Assembly (NCBI GenBank): GCA_914767715.1
Contig: OU612073.1
Coordinates: 4,650,001 to 4,714,000 of the forward strand
DNA length: 64,000 bases
Reading direction: 5' to 3'
Origin: Membranipora membranacea
Taxonomy: Eukaryota; Bryozoa; Gymnolaemata; Cheilostomatida; Membraniporidae
Below the pieces are notes generated by a model. The model was not told the origin of the DNA and ran no database searches. It saw only the letters and a program-made list of their open reading frames with translations. Below, piece by piece: positions 13,901-28,900 of this stretch. Every line of letters starts with the position of its first letter. Within the stretch, counting starts at the first letter, position 1. The position numbers and the translations under genes are program-made.

Positions 13901-16900
13901 AGTTCAGTCTATCAGTCTTAAAATAGTAAGGGAGTTAGAACAGCCCCCTCAACACGCTTCGGCAAGGCCATGTCCATCTCAAATACCATGTTAGAGTATG
14001 TAACTCAATATTCGAATATTTCAGACGTCAATGAATGCTATGAGGGCACACATGGCTGTCATGAGCAGGCAGATTGTTCTAACACAGAGGGTTCCTTTAT
14101 ATGCTTCTGCAACACCGGATACAGTGGTAATGGAGTTGATTGCACAGGTAAAGTATGATCTCAAATTTAATAATGTCCTATTATCAATTAATTTTAAGGA
14201 TGGTAAGTATGCATTGGGTTTTAATTATTGGAACCATGAGAAGGTATGCCAGCCAAGTGATCTTGAAAAAATTGGAAACCCAGTATGAATTATTACTACC
14301 CTACACAAAACCTTGAATATCTCGCATATTCAAGAATATAAGAAAATGTTTTCCCATTTCAAATCCTGCCTTTCAGACATAGATGGATGTGCTGTTATGA
14401 ACAAGCAGCTTGTACTAACACAGAAGGTTCATTTACTTGTACTTGTGAATTGGGGTTCATATTTTCAGCATGTGGATGTACAGAGAACAACAATACCTAT
14501 ATTCCAATCATTGATGATGGTTGTAGGAATTTTACACAAAATGGAATATTGCAATCATGCCCTATGGACACAGCATTTGATATTTCCCGATGTGTTTGCA
14601 ACCATGAGGCCAATGTGAGCTGCCCATCACCGTGTTCATCCACTAGCTCAGAAGATCAACCAACAACAACTGCTCTGCCAACAACAACCACTGCTGAGCC
14701 ATCAACCACAACAACACCAACAACTACAACCTCACCAACAACTACAACCACTCTTACAACTACAACAACACCAACAACTACAACCACACCATCAACTACG
14801 ACCACACCATCAACTACAACCTCACCAACAACTACAACCACTCTTACAACTACAACAACACCAACAACTACAACCACACCATCATCTACGACCACACCTA
14901 CAACTACAACCACCCCAACATCTACAACCTCACCCACAACAACTACAACCACACCAACAACTACAATAACACCAACCACGACAACCACACTTACAACTAC
15001 ACCAACAACTACAACCACACCATCAACTACGACCACACCTACAATCACAACCACCCCAACATCTACAACCCCACTAACAACTACGACCACACTTACGACT
15101 ACAACCACTCCTACAACTACAACACCATTTACGACAACCACACCAACAACTACAACCACACCAACAACTACAACAACACCAACCACGACAACAACACCAA
15201 CAACCACAACATCACCAGCTACTACAACCTCACCAACATCTACAACCACACCAACAACCACAACATCACCTACAACCACAACCACACCAACAACTACAAC
15301 AACACCAACAACTACAACCATTTCATCAACTACACCAACACCAACAACTACAACCACACTTACGACTACAACCACACCTACAACTACAACAACACCATTA
15401 ACGACAACCACACCAACAACTACAACCACACCAACAACAACCCCATTAACGACAACAACACCAACCACGACAACAACACCAACAACCACAACATCACCAA
15501 CTACTACAACCTCACCAACATCTACAACCACACCATCAACCACACCATCAACTACAACCACGTCAACAACTACAATAACACCAACCACGACAACAACACC
15601 AACAACCACAACATCACCAACTACTACAACCTCAACAACATCTACAACCACACCAACAACCACACCCACAACCACACCAACAACTACAACAACACCAACA
15701 ACTACAACCTCATCCACAACAACTACAACCACACCAACAACTACAATAACACCAACCACGACAACCACTCTTACAACTACAACAACACCAACAACTACAA
15801 CCACACCATCAACTACGACCACAACTACAACCGCCCCAACATCTACAACCGCACCCACAACAACTACAACCACACCAACAACTACAACAACACCAACCAC
15901 GACAACAACACCAACAACCACAACATCACCAACTACTACAACCTCACCAACATCTACAACCACACCATCAACCACACCATCAACTACAACCACACCAACA
16001 ACTACAACAACACCAACCACGACAACAACACCAACAACCACAACATCACCAACTACTACAACCTCACCCACATCTACAACCACACCAACAACCACACCTA
16101 CAACCACAACCACTCCAACAACTACAACACCACCAACATCTACAACTTCACCCACAACAACTACAACCACACCAACAACTACAATAACACCAACCACGAC
16201 AACCACTCTTACAACTACAACAACACCAACAACTACAACCACGCCATCAACCACGACCACACCTACAACTACAACCACCCCAACATCTACAACCTCACCC
16301 ACAACAACTACAACCACACCAACAACTACAACAACACCAACCACGACAACAACACCAACAACCACAATATCACCAACTACTACAACCTCACCAACATCTA
16401 CAACCAGACCAACAACCACACCTACAACCACACCAACAACTACAACAACACCAACAACTACAACCATTTCATCAACTACAACCACACCAACAACTACAAC
16501 CACACTTACGACTACAACCACTCGTACAACAACACCATTAACGACAACCACACCAACAACTACAACCACACGAACAACTACAACAACCCCATTAACGACA
16601 ACAACACCAACCACGACAACAACACCAACAAGCACAACATCACCAACTACTACAACCTCACCAACATCTACAACCACACCAACAACCACACCCACAACCA
16701 CACCAACAACTACAACAACACCAACAACTACAACCACACCATCAACTACAACCATACCAACAACTACAACCACACTTACGACTACAACCACCCCTACCAC
16801 TACAACAACACCAACAACTACAACCACGCCAACAACATCAACCTCACCAACACCTACAACCACTCCATCAACAACAACAACACCGACCACGACAACCACA

Positions 16901-19900
16901 CCTACAACTACAACCACACCAACAACTACAACAACCCCATTAACGACAACAACACCAACCACGACAACAACACCAACAAGCACAACATCACCAACTACTA
17001 CAACCTCACCAACATCTACAACCACACCAACAACCACAACCACACCAACAACTACAACAACACCAACAACTACAACCATTTCACCAACTACAACCATACC
17101 AACAACTACAACCATACTTACGACTACAACCTCCCCTACAACTACAACAACACCAACAACTACAACCACGCCAACAACATCAACCTCACCAACACCTACA
17201 ACCACTCCATCAACAACAACAACACCGACCACGACAACCACACCTACAACTACAACCACACCAACAACTACAACCAACCCAACTACTACTAGCCCACCAG
17301 CAACTACAACCACACCAACAACTACAACCGCACCAACAACTACAACCGTCCCATCAACTACAACAACACCAACAACTACAACCACGCCAACAACATCAAC
17401 CTCACCAACACCTACAACCACCCCATCAACACCGACCACGACAACCACACCTACAACTACAACCACACCATCAACTACAACGACACCATCAACTACAACC
17501 ACACCAACATCTACAACCACACCAACAACCACACCTACAACCACAACCACACCAACAACTACAACAACACCAACAACTACAACCATTCCATCAACTACAA
17601 CCACACCAACAACTACAACCACACTTACGACTACAACCACTCCTACAACTACAACAACACCATTAACGACAACCACACCAACAACTACAACCACACCAAC
17701 AACTACAACAACACCAACCACGACAACAACACCAACAACCACAACATCACCAACTACTACAACCTCACCAACATCTACAACCACACCATCAACCACACCA
17801 TCAACTATAACCACACCAACAACTACAACCACACCAACAACTACAACCACTGCCCCGTTCCGTCGTCCTTCAGCATGGGATTCAGGCAGACTGTACCCAT
17901 GGGGTAAAGAGCAAGGTGATGAGGATGTACTTGAGCAGCCTGAGCAGTTGGCTAAGTACTCCGAATGCATCCCTGTACAGATCAACAGAAGAATTGGAGT
18001 TGCTTTCTTTGATGACCGTTACTATGAAGCATATGTGAGTTTTTGATTGTGTCTATTTTTAATAAGATCAAATTCTTAATAAGGACTTGCTTAGTTGGTT
18101 TTAACATTTATTTCACAAGTATTGGCCATAAAGTGTGTGATGATGCATCAAGATTGCTTAGAGGGTATCATAAATTTTGGTCATTTTTTAATTCTGTTAT
18201 CTGTAGATATGCAATAATGGAGTGATCAGCTTCAACATGGAGCAGATGCAGCGTCATCCGCAGCCGTTTGGCGTATCTGCTTGGTTGAGGCAATATGGGT
18301 ATTTCTCTCCTCTGTGGGGTCGATCAGACGAGATCACAATGTCACTATTAGGCAGCAAAACAGAGGATACTGATTGGCTGGACGCTCACACTCGAACTTT
18401 GTATCAGTCATATTCAAGAAGTGCTGACATGGATGACACAACCAGAGGCATACTGGATAGGGCCGAGCGAGATGTGGATAATTCAGGTGAAATATATGTC
18501 TGTGTAGCGATTTGACCATACAAAGGGCTATCGGTGGGTTAGCAATACAAATAAAAGTTTGAGAGACTACTAATTTTTCTTACAATTGTCTCAAACTCAT
18601 CAGTTATTTTTTACTTTTTATTGTTTCAGTAGTTGGACCATGGGCGTATACTCCGAAAAATCTGACCCACCACTTTTCACCTTAGACACAACTCACGCGC
18701 GAAAATTTAGCGAACTTATTCGCAATATTTGACATTTTTTATGGCTTTTCACCCATTAAATCCAATTTATACTCAGAAATGGGTGTCTTATGTGGAAAGA
18801 GCATGAAAATCTACCCTTAGAAGATGTTTTAAGGATGAAAATCAAAAAAAAAAATGAAAAAAATAAATGAATTTTTTTTTTTAATTCTTATTGAGTCCAC
18901 GACTTGTCGTGAGTCGTGGGTGGTAATATACGCCCATGAGTTGGACTTCCTTGCTGCCCTGCTTGACGTTTCTGGTTATTTAGGGTTGCTGAAAAAGTAT
19001 ATCCTTTTTGACCAACAACAAATTTTATCAAATCACTTAAACACATTTTTTCACGATAATCCTTTTATTCTCACTGATGCAGGAGATGCTGTACCTAACT
19101 TCACACCTTCCTATGTACTGGTTGTGACTTGGATAAATTTAGCAGAAGATGTAGATAATTGTAGGACAACCTCCCATGATCACAAACTCTCAAGTTCCTG
19201 GCTGAACAATCAATACTTTAGTGAACAAGTGGAGGCCTGCAGACTCAGGGCTAAAACACTCAATGTGAGTTAATCAATCCACATTACACTCAAATACATT
19301 TGATTTACTTACCTGCATTTCAATCAAATACCTCAATAACAAGACACAAAGGGCTCAATTTAAAAGGGCACTATTTGCCCTAAAATGAACTTTCAGAGGT
19401 CACTGCGACTCAACGTCAATTATTTGAGAGGTTTCAACTGTGTAAATAACTATTAGACCCATGATCACCAATACATTATTAAAAAGTTATAAAAAGTGAT
19501 ATATCACGTTAATCTGAAAGCAGGCTCTTTAGAACTACACATTATTGAATTCTCAGAACTTTTTTTGCCCAGCACAATATCTGTCTATAATTTAAGTTCT
19601 AGTTTTAACCTTTTTTGTGCATGCTGGTAATAAGTATGATCTATCAAATTTTTGTGTGATATGTTCATATCTCATGATATTAATTTCTCAATATTTGTAG
19701 AGAAACCATTTCCAGTCAGTACTGATATCTGATGGGTATTACACATTCATTAAATATAATTATCCTGAGGAAGGAATCAACTGGGTTTATCCAGGTAAGC
19801 TAGATAATCACTGCATGGACATGTCTTTGCCTTGCAAGTTCCCTACAGACTTTTCTTCACCCTACAAACAGAAAATATTACAATGTGTTATACTTACATG

Positions 19901-22900
19901 ATTCATGAAACTAACAACACACAAACTATATAGTTAACAATTCAATCTTGTAAAAAATTGTAAATGGTGAAAAATAAAAACATCGAACGGGCAAATCATT
20001 ATTTACCACTATTTTATGAACGACCCGAAGATAATCATGGCCAGAATGTCCAGAATAGATAATAGCATACTCATTGAATCAAATTCCATATCTATCACTT
20101 GCATGTAAGGTATAATGAAGGTCTGCATGTTGCAACACTTTGCAAGTTAAAAATTTATGCTTTTAAGGTATTGGACCGACATCAGAAGATCAGCTGTCAG
20201 CCATCTTGGACAGTAGCAGGTACTTGACAGGTGTAGCAGTATCAGGATATAATGGTGCTGATGTTGATTATGATGGAGAAAGTCAAAACCTGAACCTACC
20301 GAACAGTAACAGTTTAGCTTTGATTAACATAGATGATCAACCAGGAAACATGGTCGGTAAGTTGTAACAATGAACAACATGCAATATGATGGTGCAAAAT
20401 ATTTAATTAAGACTGTGGTCGGTAACAATAAGTCGATTTCGGATCTAAGTTCTCGTTCACAATCAGCACATAGCATCTATACCTGTGTGTACCCTAGTTG
20501 ATACTCTATTCGATTATGTGAGAATCTTATTACAGATGGCAGAGTGGGTGAATGGTTGTTCAGAGTTGAAGATACCACTGGTGAGCCTTCAGCTGCTCTA
20601 GAGTGTGGCAGATGGGCTGCGAATCAAACTCTGATCGACTATAAGTGGTATAACTTGTTCAATCCCTGTCCGCAGAACGTACAGCAAGCTTTGTATGACT
20701 TCAGGTAAAGAATACCCATAATCTTGGATTGAAATGAAGGGGAAGGTTGAGGGGGCGAGTAAATTAGAGGGATCGGTTTCAATCAGGACTCCTTTTTTAT
20801 TTCTTTGTATTGCGATGTGTTTTGCACTGTTGGTGATAAAATTTTTTGAAAAATAAGGCTAATATTGCCTCTCACTATGATTGTTATATTCTAAGGTATA
20901 TTCGTTCTTATCGTACCTCATCCCACCAGACATTGTGACATAAGCAATATATTATTTTAGTGAACCAATGAGCACAAATAGATCATGAATTAGATGAACT
21001 TTACCTTTTGGAAGTATTAATTACCCGCCACCCTCCTGTGACAATAATGTGTTACTGGTTTTTAATCAATTGATAAACCAACCCGGTTATCATATCCAGT
21101 GTTATCCAGGAAGTAGTGTCAAAAAGCTTCTGCCATCGATCTGACTGACAACACAATATATGGTATATAATGTTTATATATATATATGTAATTATATAAT
21201 ATATACATATACATGTATATGAGTAAATTATTAAATATGATGTAAACATTTCTTTGTTTTCAGATTTGGGCCCTATAGTTTAGGGTATGATGGAAAGTAC
21301 ACCAGCTTATGTTTTCGCTCTATATTTGAGAGTGGGCCATTGAAGCTGACACAGAAATGCTGCTATGATTGGGGATTGTACTCACCAACTTACACCGCAC
21401 TTATAACAGAGTTCCCATATCATGGTCACGTAATGAATGGGGTGAGTTGTATGACCTCTCTACACCATGTTAGTTCATAACTACAAAAGAATTCAGAGTG
21501 AACAGTAAACAGTATAGATATAGATAGAGCAATGTGATCTATTTGACAACAAAAAATAGACAACTCCTAACAGTTTGAGTTGTCATTTTCTGAAGCTTTT
21601 CATGTGTAGGGAAATTCATACAACAGTTGCAACTAATCAACATATTTCTGAGCAAAGCTGAAAACATTTGTTGTAAATTGTGTGTCTGGTATTTTCTCAG
21701 TATTAATTACATAGTACATAGTTGTAGTCCCAAGTTTTAGAACCTAAGATAAAGCCTGTAATCTGTTTCCGACGATAATCCTGACACAGAATGTCTCCAT
21801 CATAGTTTGGATAAGTTGGCTGAAGAGTTTTTGCAATGAAATATAGGCAGAGAAACTTGATGTATAAAACAAGTTGGGGTAATTAAGTGTATAGGGGTAG
21901 AGCACTTCCGGCAGGACCTTGCCTGGTGGGTAGTACTCTAAGGTCTCATCCTCTGAGTAGTAACCCGTGTAATATTGTTTGATGTTAAAGCTCCATCAAG
22001 AAGAAGAAGAGTTAGGATATGAGAACTGCTGTGTAGAAAGTGTCGGGCTGTGTGGTCTTTTCTTTTTGGCTCGACCGTGGAGTGACAGTACTGGTTATAT
22101 ACCTGTCAGGATTAGTAAGTAGCACCTGTTACAGCATATCATAGCTTTATGACAGTCTGTCAGAATTAGTAAGTTACATTTTATAGAATACGGATGGCAA
22201 ACCAAGAGCCAGGTTTCAAATAATTCATTATGGAAGAGTCTTGATGAAAATAATTATTGCAAAATTTTTCGCCAGCTTTTATATTATTTTGCATTCTGAA
22301 TAGTCACAGTGCATGTTACATATTCGCCTGTGAAATGATCAGATAGTTAATCTCAATGCTCAAGACAGAGACAACCCATACAACTTTGCTTGCAAAACAA
22401 CAGAACCCTCGAAATCAGTCCGAAAAAACATTCTTAAACTCGGAGTTAATGGTCAAATTATTCTCACCTTCAGGTTGGTTCTGGGGAGATCCTCACATTA
22501 TCACAACTGACGGACTGTCTTACACATTCAACGGTCAGGGTGAATACTTATTTACAAAGATTGGTCACAATGATACGGTGATACAAGCCAGGACTGAACG
22601 AGTGGAACTAGATGATGGAGGTCAGTTTATGACTCCAACAAACAATTGAGTGTTGGAAAAAAAAATTACTAGATCCATCTATCTTGGAGCTTTTGCAGAA
22701 TTCGTTTATAATCTAGCTGGGTAAAGAGTATCTCATAATGCAGCTTTCAATGATCCCAGTGAGATTAGGCGTCTGAATGCCTACATATTCATACTCGAGA
22801 AATTTCCGTATAAATATTGTATCAGGTAGGTTGTAGTTCTGTGATATAGTCATTATGGTTATGGTGAAAAATTTGTTGAGCTACCCAATGTAAGCAAAGT

Positions 22901-25900
22901 AGCGTGATTAACTGACAACAGTTTATTGTTTTGTATCTTTTATTGCAGGCTTTGGGCAGGCAACATATTTCAGCGCTATATGTGTAAAGTCATTAGGCTT
23001 GCCAAGCTTTCAACTGCAGCTCAATAAAGACACTAATTCTAGTCTGTCTGAAGAAGCGATTCAGCTGATTATCAACGGTACAATGATAGATGTGAGAAAC
23101 ATAACACTGGATTCAAACGAGACTGAAACCATCGAGGGAGTGACAGGATCACTACTCTTTAAACGCTCCAATGTCAGCGTAACAGTGCTCACATCTTCTG
23201 GGCTGTCCCTTCAAGCCACAGCTGGAAATGTGAGTTTATTATCCTGTTTCAACCATTTCAACCATTACAAGAATTTGCTACAATTACAATTATTTTTATA
23301 ACACCATTTATTTTTGACTAAGAATTTAAGATTAAGAATAACGATAAATGATATAACCTATTATGTTGTAAAACTAAACCTTCCTGGGTGTTGTAAAGAG
23401 GAGCATGCCTTCCGATGCTATCTGACTCCACTAACGCAATTGAAATTAAATTGCTACCATCCAACTTCTACAAAAACGTATAATCTTTGTTGAACACCCA
23501 CTTGTTAGCTCCTCACCTTTGAAGTTAACTTTACATTCATGAAAGAGCACAACACTCCTATGATCGCCACTAACTCTGTTTTTTTTTTAATTCATGCTCA
23601 TGTTATCAGTTTAATTTCTGTATAACACTAATTGTCTTTTTTATTTTTTCAGGGAATGTTGACCCTGTCAACAGGTTTACCCACAGAGGCTGTTGGTAAC
23701 ACAGTGGGTTTGACAGGTATTTATGATGATGATACAGAGAATGACTTCACTTATATGAACGGAACAGGTCATATCTCAGCTTACTCAACAGAGAGTGAAA
23801 TATTTGAATGGGGACAAACATGTGAGTAGATTGATTATCTTCTAACAGCATCAAGTTTTCTCTGTCTTCCATTAACATTTTTCATACCCTCAACCCTAAA
23901 GTACAATACTATAATTATATAAATATATATAATAGCAATAGTGGTCATTATGATTGATTTTTTAAACTCAAAATCATTTTTTTATTTTGTTTTCAGTTGC
24001 TGTTAGTGAGGAGGACTCTATCATGTATTATGAGGCTGATGAAGACTGGCGGACGTATAATAACAACTCCTTTGTTCCTGTCTTCACTGATGATGTTCAT
24101 AACTGGGATTGGAGCCAACATGAACTCAACGACACAACTACAGAGTTCAGAGACAAAGCCTTTGAGTTATGTGGGGAGGACACCGCCTGCCTTATTGATG
24201 TATATATCACTGGGAATGTGGCTATCGGTGAAAGCAGTAAGGCTACGGCAGAGGAGAGCGCCAAAACTACTGCTGCTCTCGGTAGGTCATACTTATTTTA
24301 TCACTTATCTCTTGTTTAACTGTTTTAGGCCGGTGAAATTGAGACAAAAATATTAAAATTTATCTGCGCTTTGGGACAAATCTGGGCAGAGCTACAAAAA
24401 AGTATAAATATATAAATAAACAGAAAGAAATCCACACAGATACGCTATGTTTACTATGTCTTCAGGTAATTTTGCTCCTTCTATCAACTCTTCATCACAA
24501 ATCCTCGTCACAATCGGAGAAGAGTATACCTACGTTATACGGGTGAACGATTCTAATGGTGATGACATCACAGTCTCTACTAGTCTGAATTCATCAGCTC
24601 AGATAACAGGTCCTAATGCTGACGGTGAAGTGGAGATAACTTTTATGCTACTTCCAGAAGATATTCCTGAGAACGCAACAGATTTTAGCTTCACAGTCAG
24701 AGCAAAGGTATGAAATAGACATGAAATCTTAAATAAACAAATAATAAAAACAAAAGCGATACAGTAAAATTGTGAAAAACTACTTGGCCAGATAGACCTT
24801 CACAAAACCTCAGTGAGAATCATGACAAAGCATCAAATGATAATTGGTTGATAATTTGTTTGTTGCAGGACTCTGTTGACACAGCAGCATTCATCACCCC
24901 GTTGGTATTGTTGTGTAGCTGTGTTAGTAATGGGACGTGTATCGAGCCATCCTCAACTCAAATAGAAGACATAGAAACAAGGTGAGTGTAAGCAGGAATT
25001 ACTAATACATATACATGTAGACAGCTTACACTAAATTTGGCTCCATATGAAGCCTTCTGCTTCTCCACTAACTTTATTGAAATCATGAAGGGTATTATGA
25101 TCATCACCAATAATGATGGTTTTTATCCAAATATAACTATTAGTTGATAGTTACAGACTTCTTACACTGGACGATTTGGCCACTCAGGTAAGCGTCCAAG
25201 GATTTTTTTTAACTTCCCAAACCAAGACACTAGGACATAGGAGTGTATCACCATATCCATCTCTGTACATATCCAGATACAAGAGGGCTTGCACAGCAAA
25301 TCCCAAAAAACACTCTAGAATTCAAGTAATCATTGACCAGATCTCTCTTGTGTAATCTAAAGTAAAATGGTCCACTTTTAACGTGTAGCTTGAGTTATAT
25401 ATCCACTTTACTCATGTATTGCAGCGCGATATTGTTAGACTGCGAATGTCCGACGGGTTACACAGGAGAACTATGTGAGTCAGATCTGAACGCCTGTGAT
25501 TTAACAGCCAATCCATGTCATCCTGGAGTTCTCTGTGTGGACGAACCAGCACCTGCCGATCAGCAGGGATACACGTAAGAACGTTCACTAATTAGCATAG
25601 TTGTTGATAACTGCCATCTCAGGTCAGCTAGGTTATATCTTAGCAAAATTATGACTCTATATTGTGGTTGTGCACTTTACAAACAACATAAAGATCTCCC
25701 TCTCATCACCACTCTGCATATGCCATCGAATACAGGTTAGAAAATAATATGGTATTATTGTATTGTCTGAGTGACCTTCGACCTTTTATACTCAAGAAAA
25801 ATTACCTGCAGAAATTAAAAAAGAATTGTTACAAACCCCCTTTTTTCTAAATCTGGTTCTGTGGAAGCAGCGTTTTTTCTCATGGTTGAAAATAAGGCAG

Positions 25901-28900
25901 ATGCAACTTATCCTGTGGGAAAAGGTAAACAATCATCACTTGAGCCGCAAATCACAACAGTATCTTTGACAGAGCATGTCAAAGATTCAAGCTGAGGTCT
26001 CAACTTGAATTCCCGATATATTCCTCACAATCGATACGCCACTCAGCATCACATTCTCAGTCTGTCCTCAAATCAGCAAATTGGTAATCAACTTTGCTGC
26101 AACGAATTATTTATTTATGTATTATGTATTTATGATATACTGTTAGATGTGGAGACTGCCCTGCTGGCTACACTGGAGATGGTAAATCATGTGCCGACAT
26201 TGACGAGTGTTTATTAGACAGCTGTGATCAGATATGTGTAAACTCTCCCGGCAGCTTTGTATGTACTTGTACTGGTGGATATACACTCAACACGGATGGG
26301 ATCTCATGTGATGGTAATGGAAAATCTTAATCAAAATCTTGTTGCATAAAGAAGGAAATTAATCTTTGTTCTCTCCAAGGTCTTCGTACAAACTCAATTT
26401 TACAACTAAACTGCCAATTATGCTGTGGATATCCTAACTTAGTCATAGACTAGACAGCAATTGGAAAGCTCAACTAGACCTACCTAAGGTCACAGGATTG
26501 TTCCATGATGTGCAGTTGAGCCCTTTTCCTTCTCATGCATTACTAGTATTATTTCCATCATTATTATAGACATTGATGAATGTATAACAGAACAGCCTTG
26601 TCACCAGGTGTGTGATAATAGTGACGGATCCTACACCTGTTCATGTAATGACAACTTCCAGCTAAAGACTGACAGCATCAACTGTGAACGTAAGTGGTTT
26701 TTTTTCCTAATTTTATGGCCATTAAGGATAATTAAAGAGCACTGCTCAAAAACTCTGGAAGATTAGGGCACCGATATGACATACAGCAGTTCGACGGGAT
26801 TGCAAAATAAGTTCAAGATGACCCTGAGTAATGTGAATGTTGCTGCTATGCAATCAAATATATTCTGGTGTAAAGTTTCAGCGACACACTAGACACAACA
26901 CCGCTCAAACAGGAAATGTTACAGTGTGTCGCCATGCTATAACCTTCTGGTGATAAGATCAACGATAGCGTTCAAGACTCAAACCTGGTTTCTCGTGAAA
27001 GCTTCTTGTTAGTATACGCTACCTTAATTTTTAAGTTTCTACTGCCAAATATTAAAGTTTCGACGGGCTCCAAACTTGTAGAGAATTACGTTTGATTTTA
27101 GCCTCAAATCCCTGCGAAGATCCAAACCCATGTGATTCCACATATGGTATCTGTGATGTGGTCGGGAATCAGACACAGTGTTCATGTGAGAAAGGATATG
27201 AGCTGACTTCTGATAACTCTACATGTGCTGACATAGATGAGTGTGATACTGATACGGCAGCATGTACACAACTCTGTGAGAATACTAACGGCAGCTATAC
27301 ATGTAGCTGTGATGATGGCTATCGGATCGCTGACAATCAACATGATTGTAATGGTAGGCTCTTTTACATTGATAGCTTTGGGGTTGTCCTCGCCATCTTA
27401 GACTCGACTCAGTAAAGTATTCTTAATGCTCTTAACACAACTGCGATAATCTGATTCCAAATCTTTTTCGGTTGCATTATTTCCATGTCAAGAGTACGCA
27501 GCACAGCACAACAGTGATTCTATGATGCGAAGAGTTCTACTGTTTGAATTCAAAGATATTAGGCTAAAGTTTGGTGCCCAATTGCACAACAAAATCTCAA
27601 GACTCTTGCGAGGTCATGCAATGCTTGCAAGTGTCTTGAGACTTCTAAGACTGCTAAGATTTTTGTGGTTCAGAATTGCAGTACTGTTACAAGACCTCGC
27701 AAGACCAAAAATCTTGCAACTTTGCTGCAATGTAGATGTAGATGATTTTCCTCTAAATGTTATAATGCTAAAAAAATTTGGGATAGAAACCTAAGAAACT
27801 AGTTTGATTTCTATCCCAACTTTGGATTGTTTCAATCATTACAGATTTGAATGAGTGCCTGCTAGGAACACATCAGTGTAACTCCACTCAGACATGTTCC
27901 AACCAACCAGGTAGCTATGATTGTGTTTGTGGAACCAATCAAGTGGATGACGGTGGTATATGCAGAGGTAAGTGGATAACAATAATGTCAGCATTGATTG
28001 ATAAAATTATGATGATGCTTCATAGTATGTGTTGTCAGTGGAAAAACCAGTGACAGCTATTTAATCTTCAGCATGCTTCTGGTGTATGACATCAGTACAT
28101 CTCCAAACTCCTCCACCTTCCACTTTTATGGGAAGAGAGTGGTGAGGGGTCGACACAGAATACCTTCAACATTGCCCTTAGCCCTCAGCTTATAGCAGCA
28201 GTTTGCCACAATTGCTGTTATTATACATTGTGATTAACAGTACAGAACTGAATTGTAAAGGTATACTTAAATTCTTCTTACCAGAGATTATATATGCAGA
28301 GCCAGTAGCTAATATAACAGAGGATGCTGCTCCAGAAGCTGAATACAACTCTGTCAGGTTCTCAGTAGCCAACATCACATTGAGCCAGGTAAAATCATAA
28401 TGAGTGAATATGATGAATTTTATTTGCTACAGTTTTAGAACGGTAACTGTAAATTGCTGAACAGGCTGAACGGACTGTACAGCTGAACAGAATTTCCATC
28501 CATTCACTAGTAGTGTAATGCCGAAAAAATTACTGAGAATAAAATTGAAAGAAACCAAGGTGAATGCAAACTTAAAATATATGATTTAATGAGAAGAATA
28601 TAAAGAATTGTCCATGCTCATGCAAAATTAGACAATCATGTAAAGAATCAAACGAATAGTAGTCTGAGAAATTCTGTTCAGCTGTTCAGTCTGTTCAGCC
28701 TGTTCAGCAATTTACAGTTACCCGTTTTAGAATATCTTATTCTTGACTTTTTTTATTCAGAGGTGGGCAACTTCCACTTATAGGGCAAACAGCACATGTA
28801 ACATTCAATAGGTATTTAAGGCGAAGTCAATAAATTTGAATGATATAATATCCTTGACTTAACTTATGGGGAAACTTGTGAATTTGTTGATCCAAGAGAA

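Larger units (their letters stand above)
8341..14300 (+). repeat. Tandem array of about 1.15-1.33 kb units carrying EGF exons and exon fragments
   Basis: A block that includes the phrase ATTTGGGTGATGGAATCTGG, a stretch near CCATCCATTATTGTGG, a truncated EGF exon and a GC-rich minisatellite recurs five times. The CCATCCATTATTG stretch lies near 8520, 9849, 11000, 12203 and 13492. The spacings are 1328, 1151, 1203 and 1289 bases. The second and third units are an almost exact 1203-base tandem copy of each other. After the minisatellite two kinds of right half exist: one leading to a type-A EGF exon (units 1, 4, 5) and one fused to sequence homologous to 7670-7892 (units 2, 3). The pattern is that of unequal crossing-over. 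Confidence 0.85.

Noticed and set aside
14656-17985. 1109-codon open frame on the minus strand (Val/Gly-rich)
   Set aside because: It is the complement of the threonine-rich repeat; ACA/ACC codons read backwards as Val/Gly never give stops. No splice or start context supports it.
21886-21990. GGGGTAGAGCACTTCC in a mucin intron as a second tRNA-like SINE
   Set aside because: It resembles an A box, but no B-box word follows at the expected distance.
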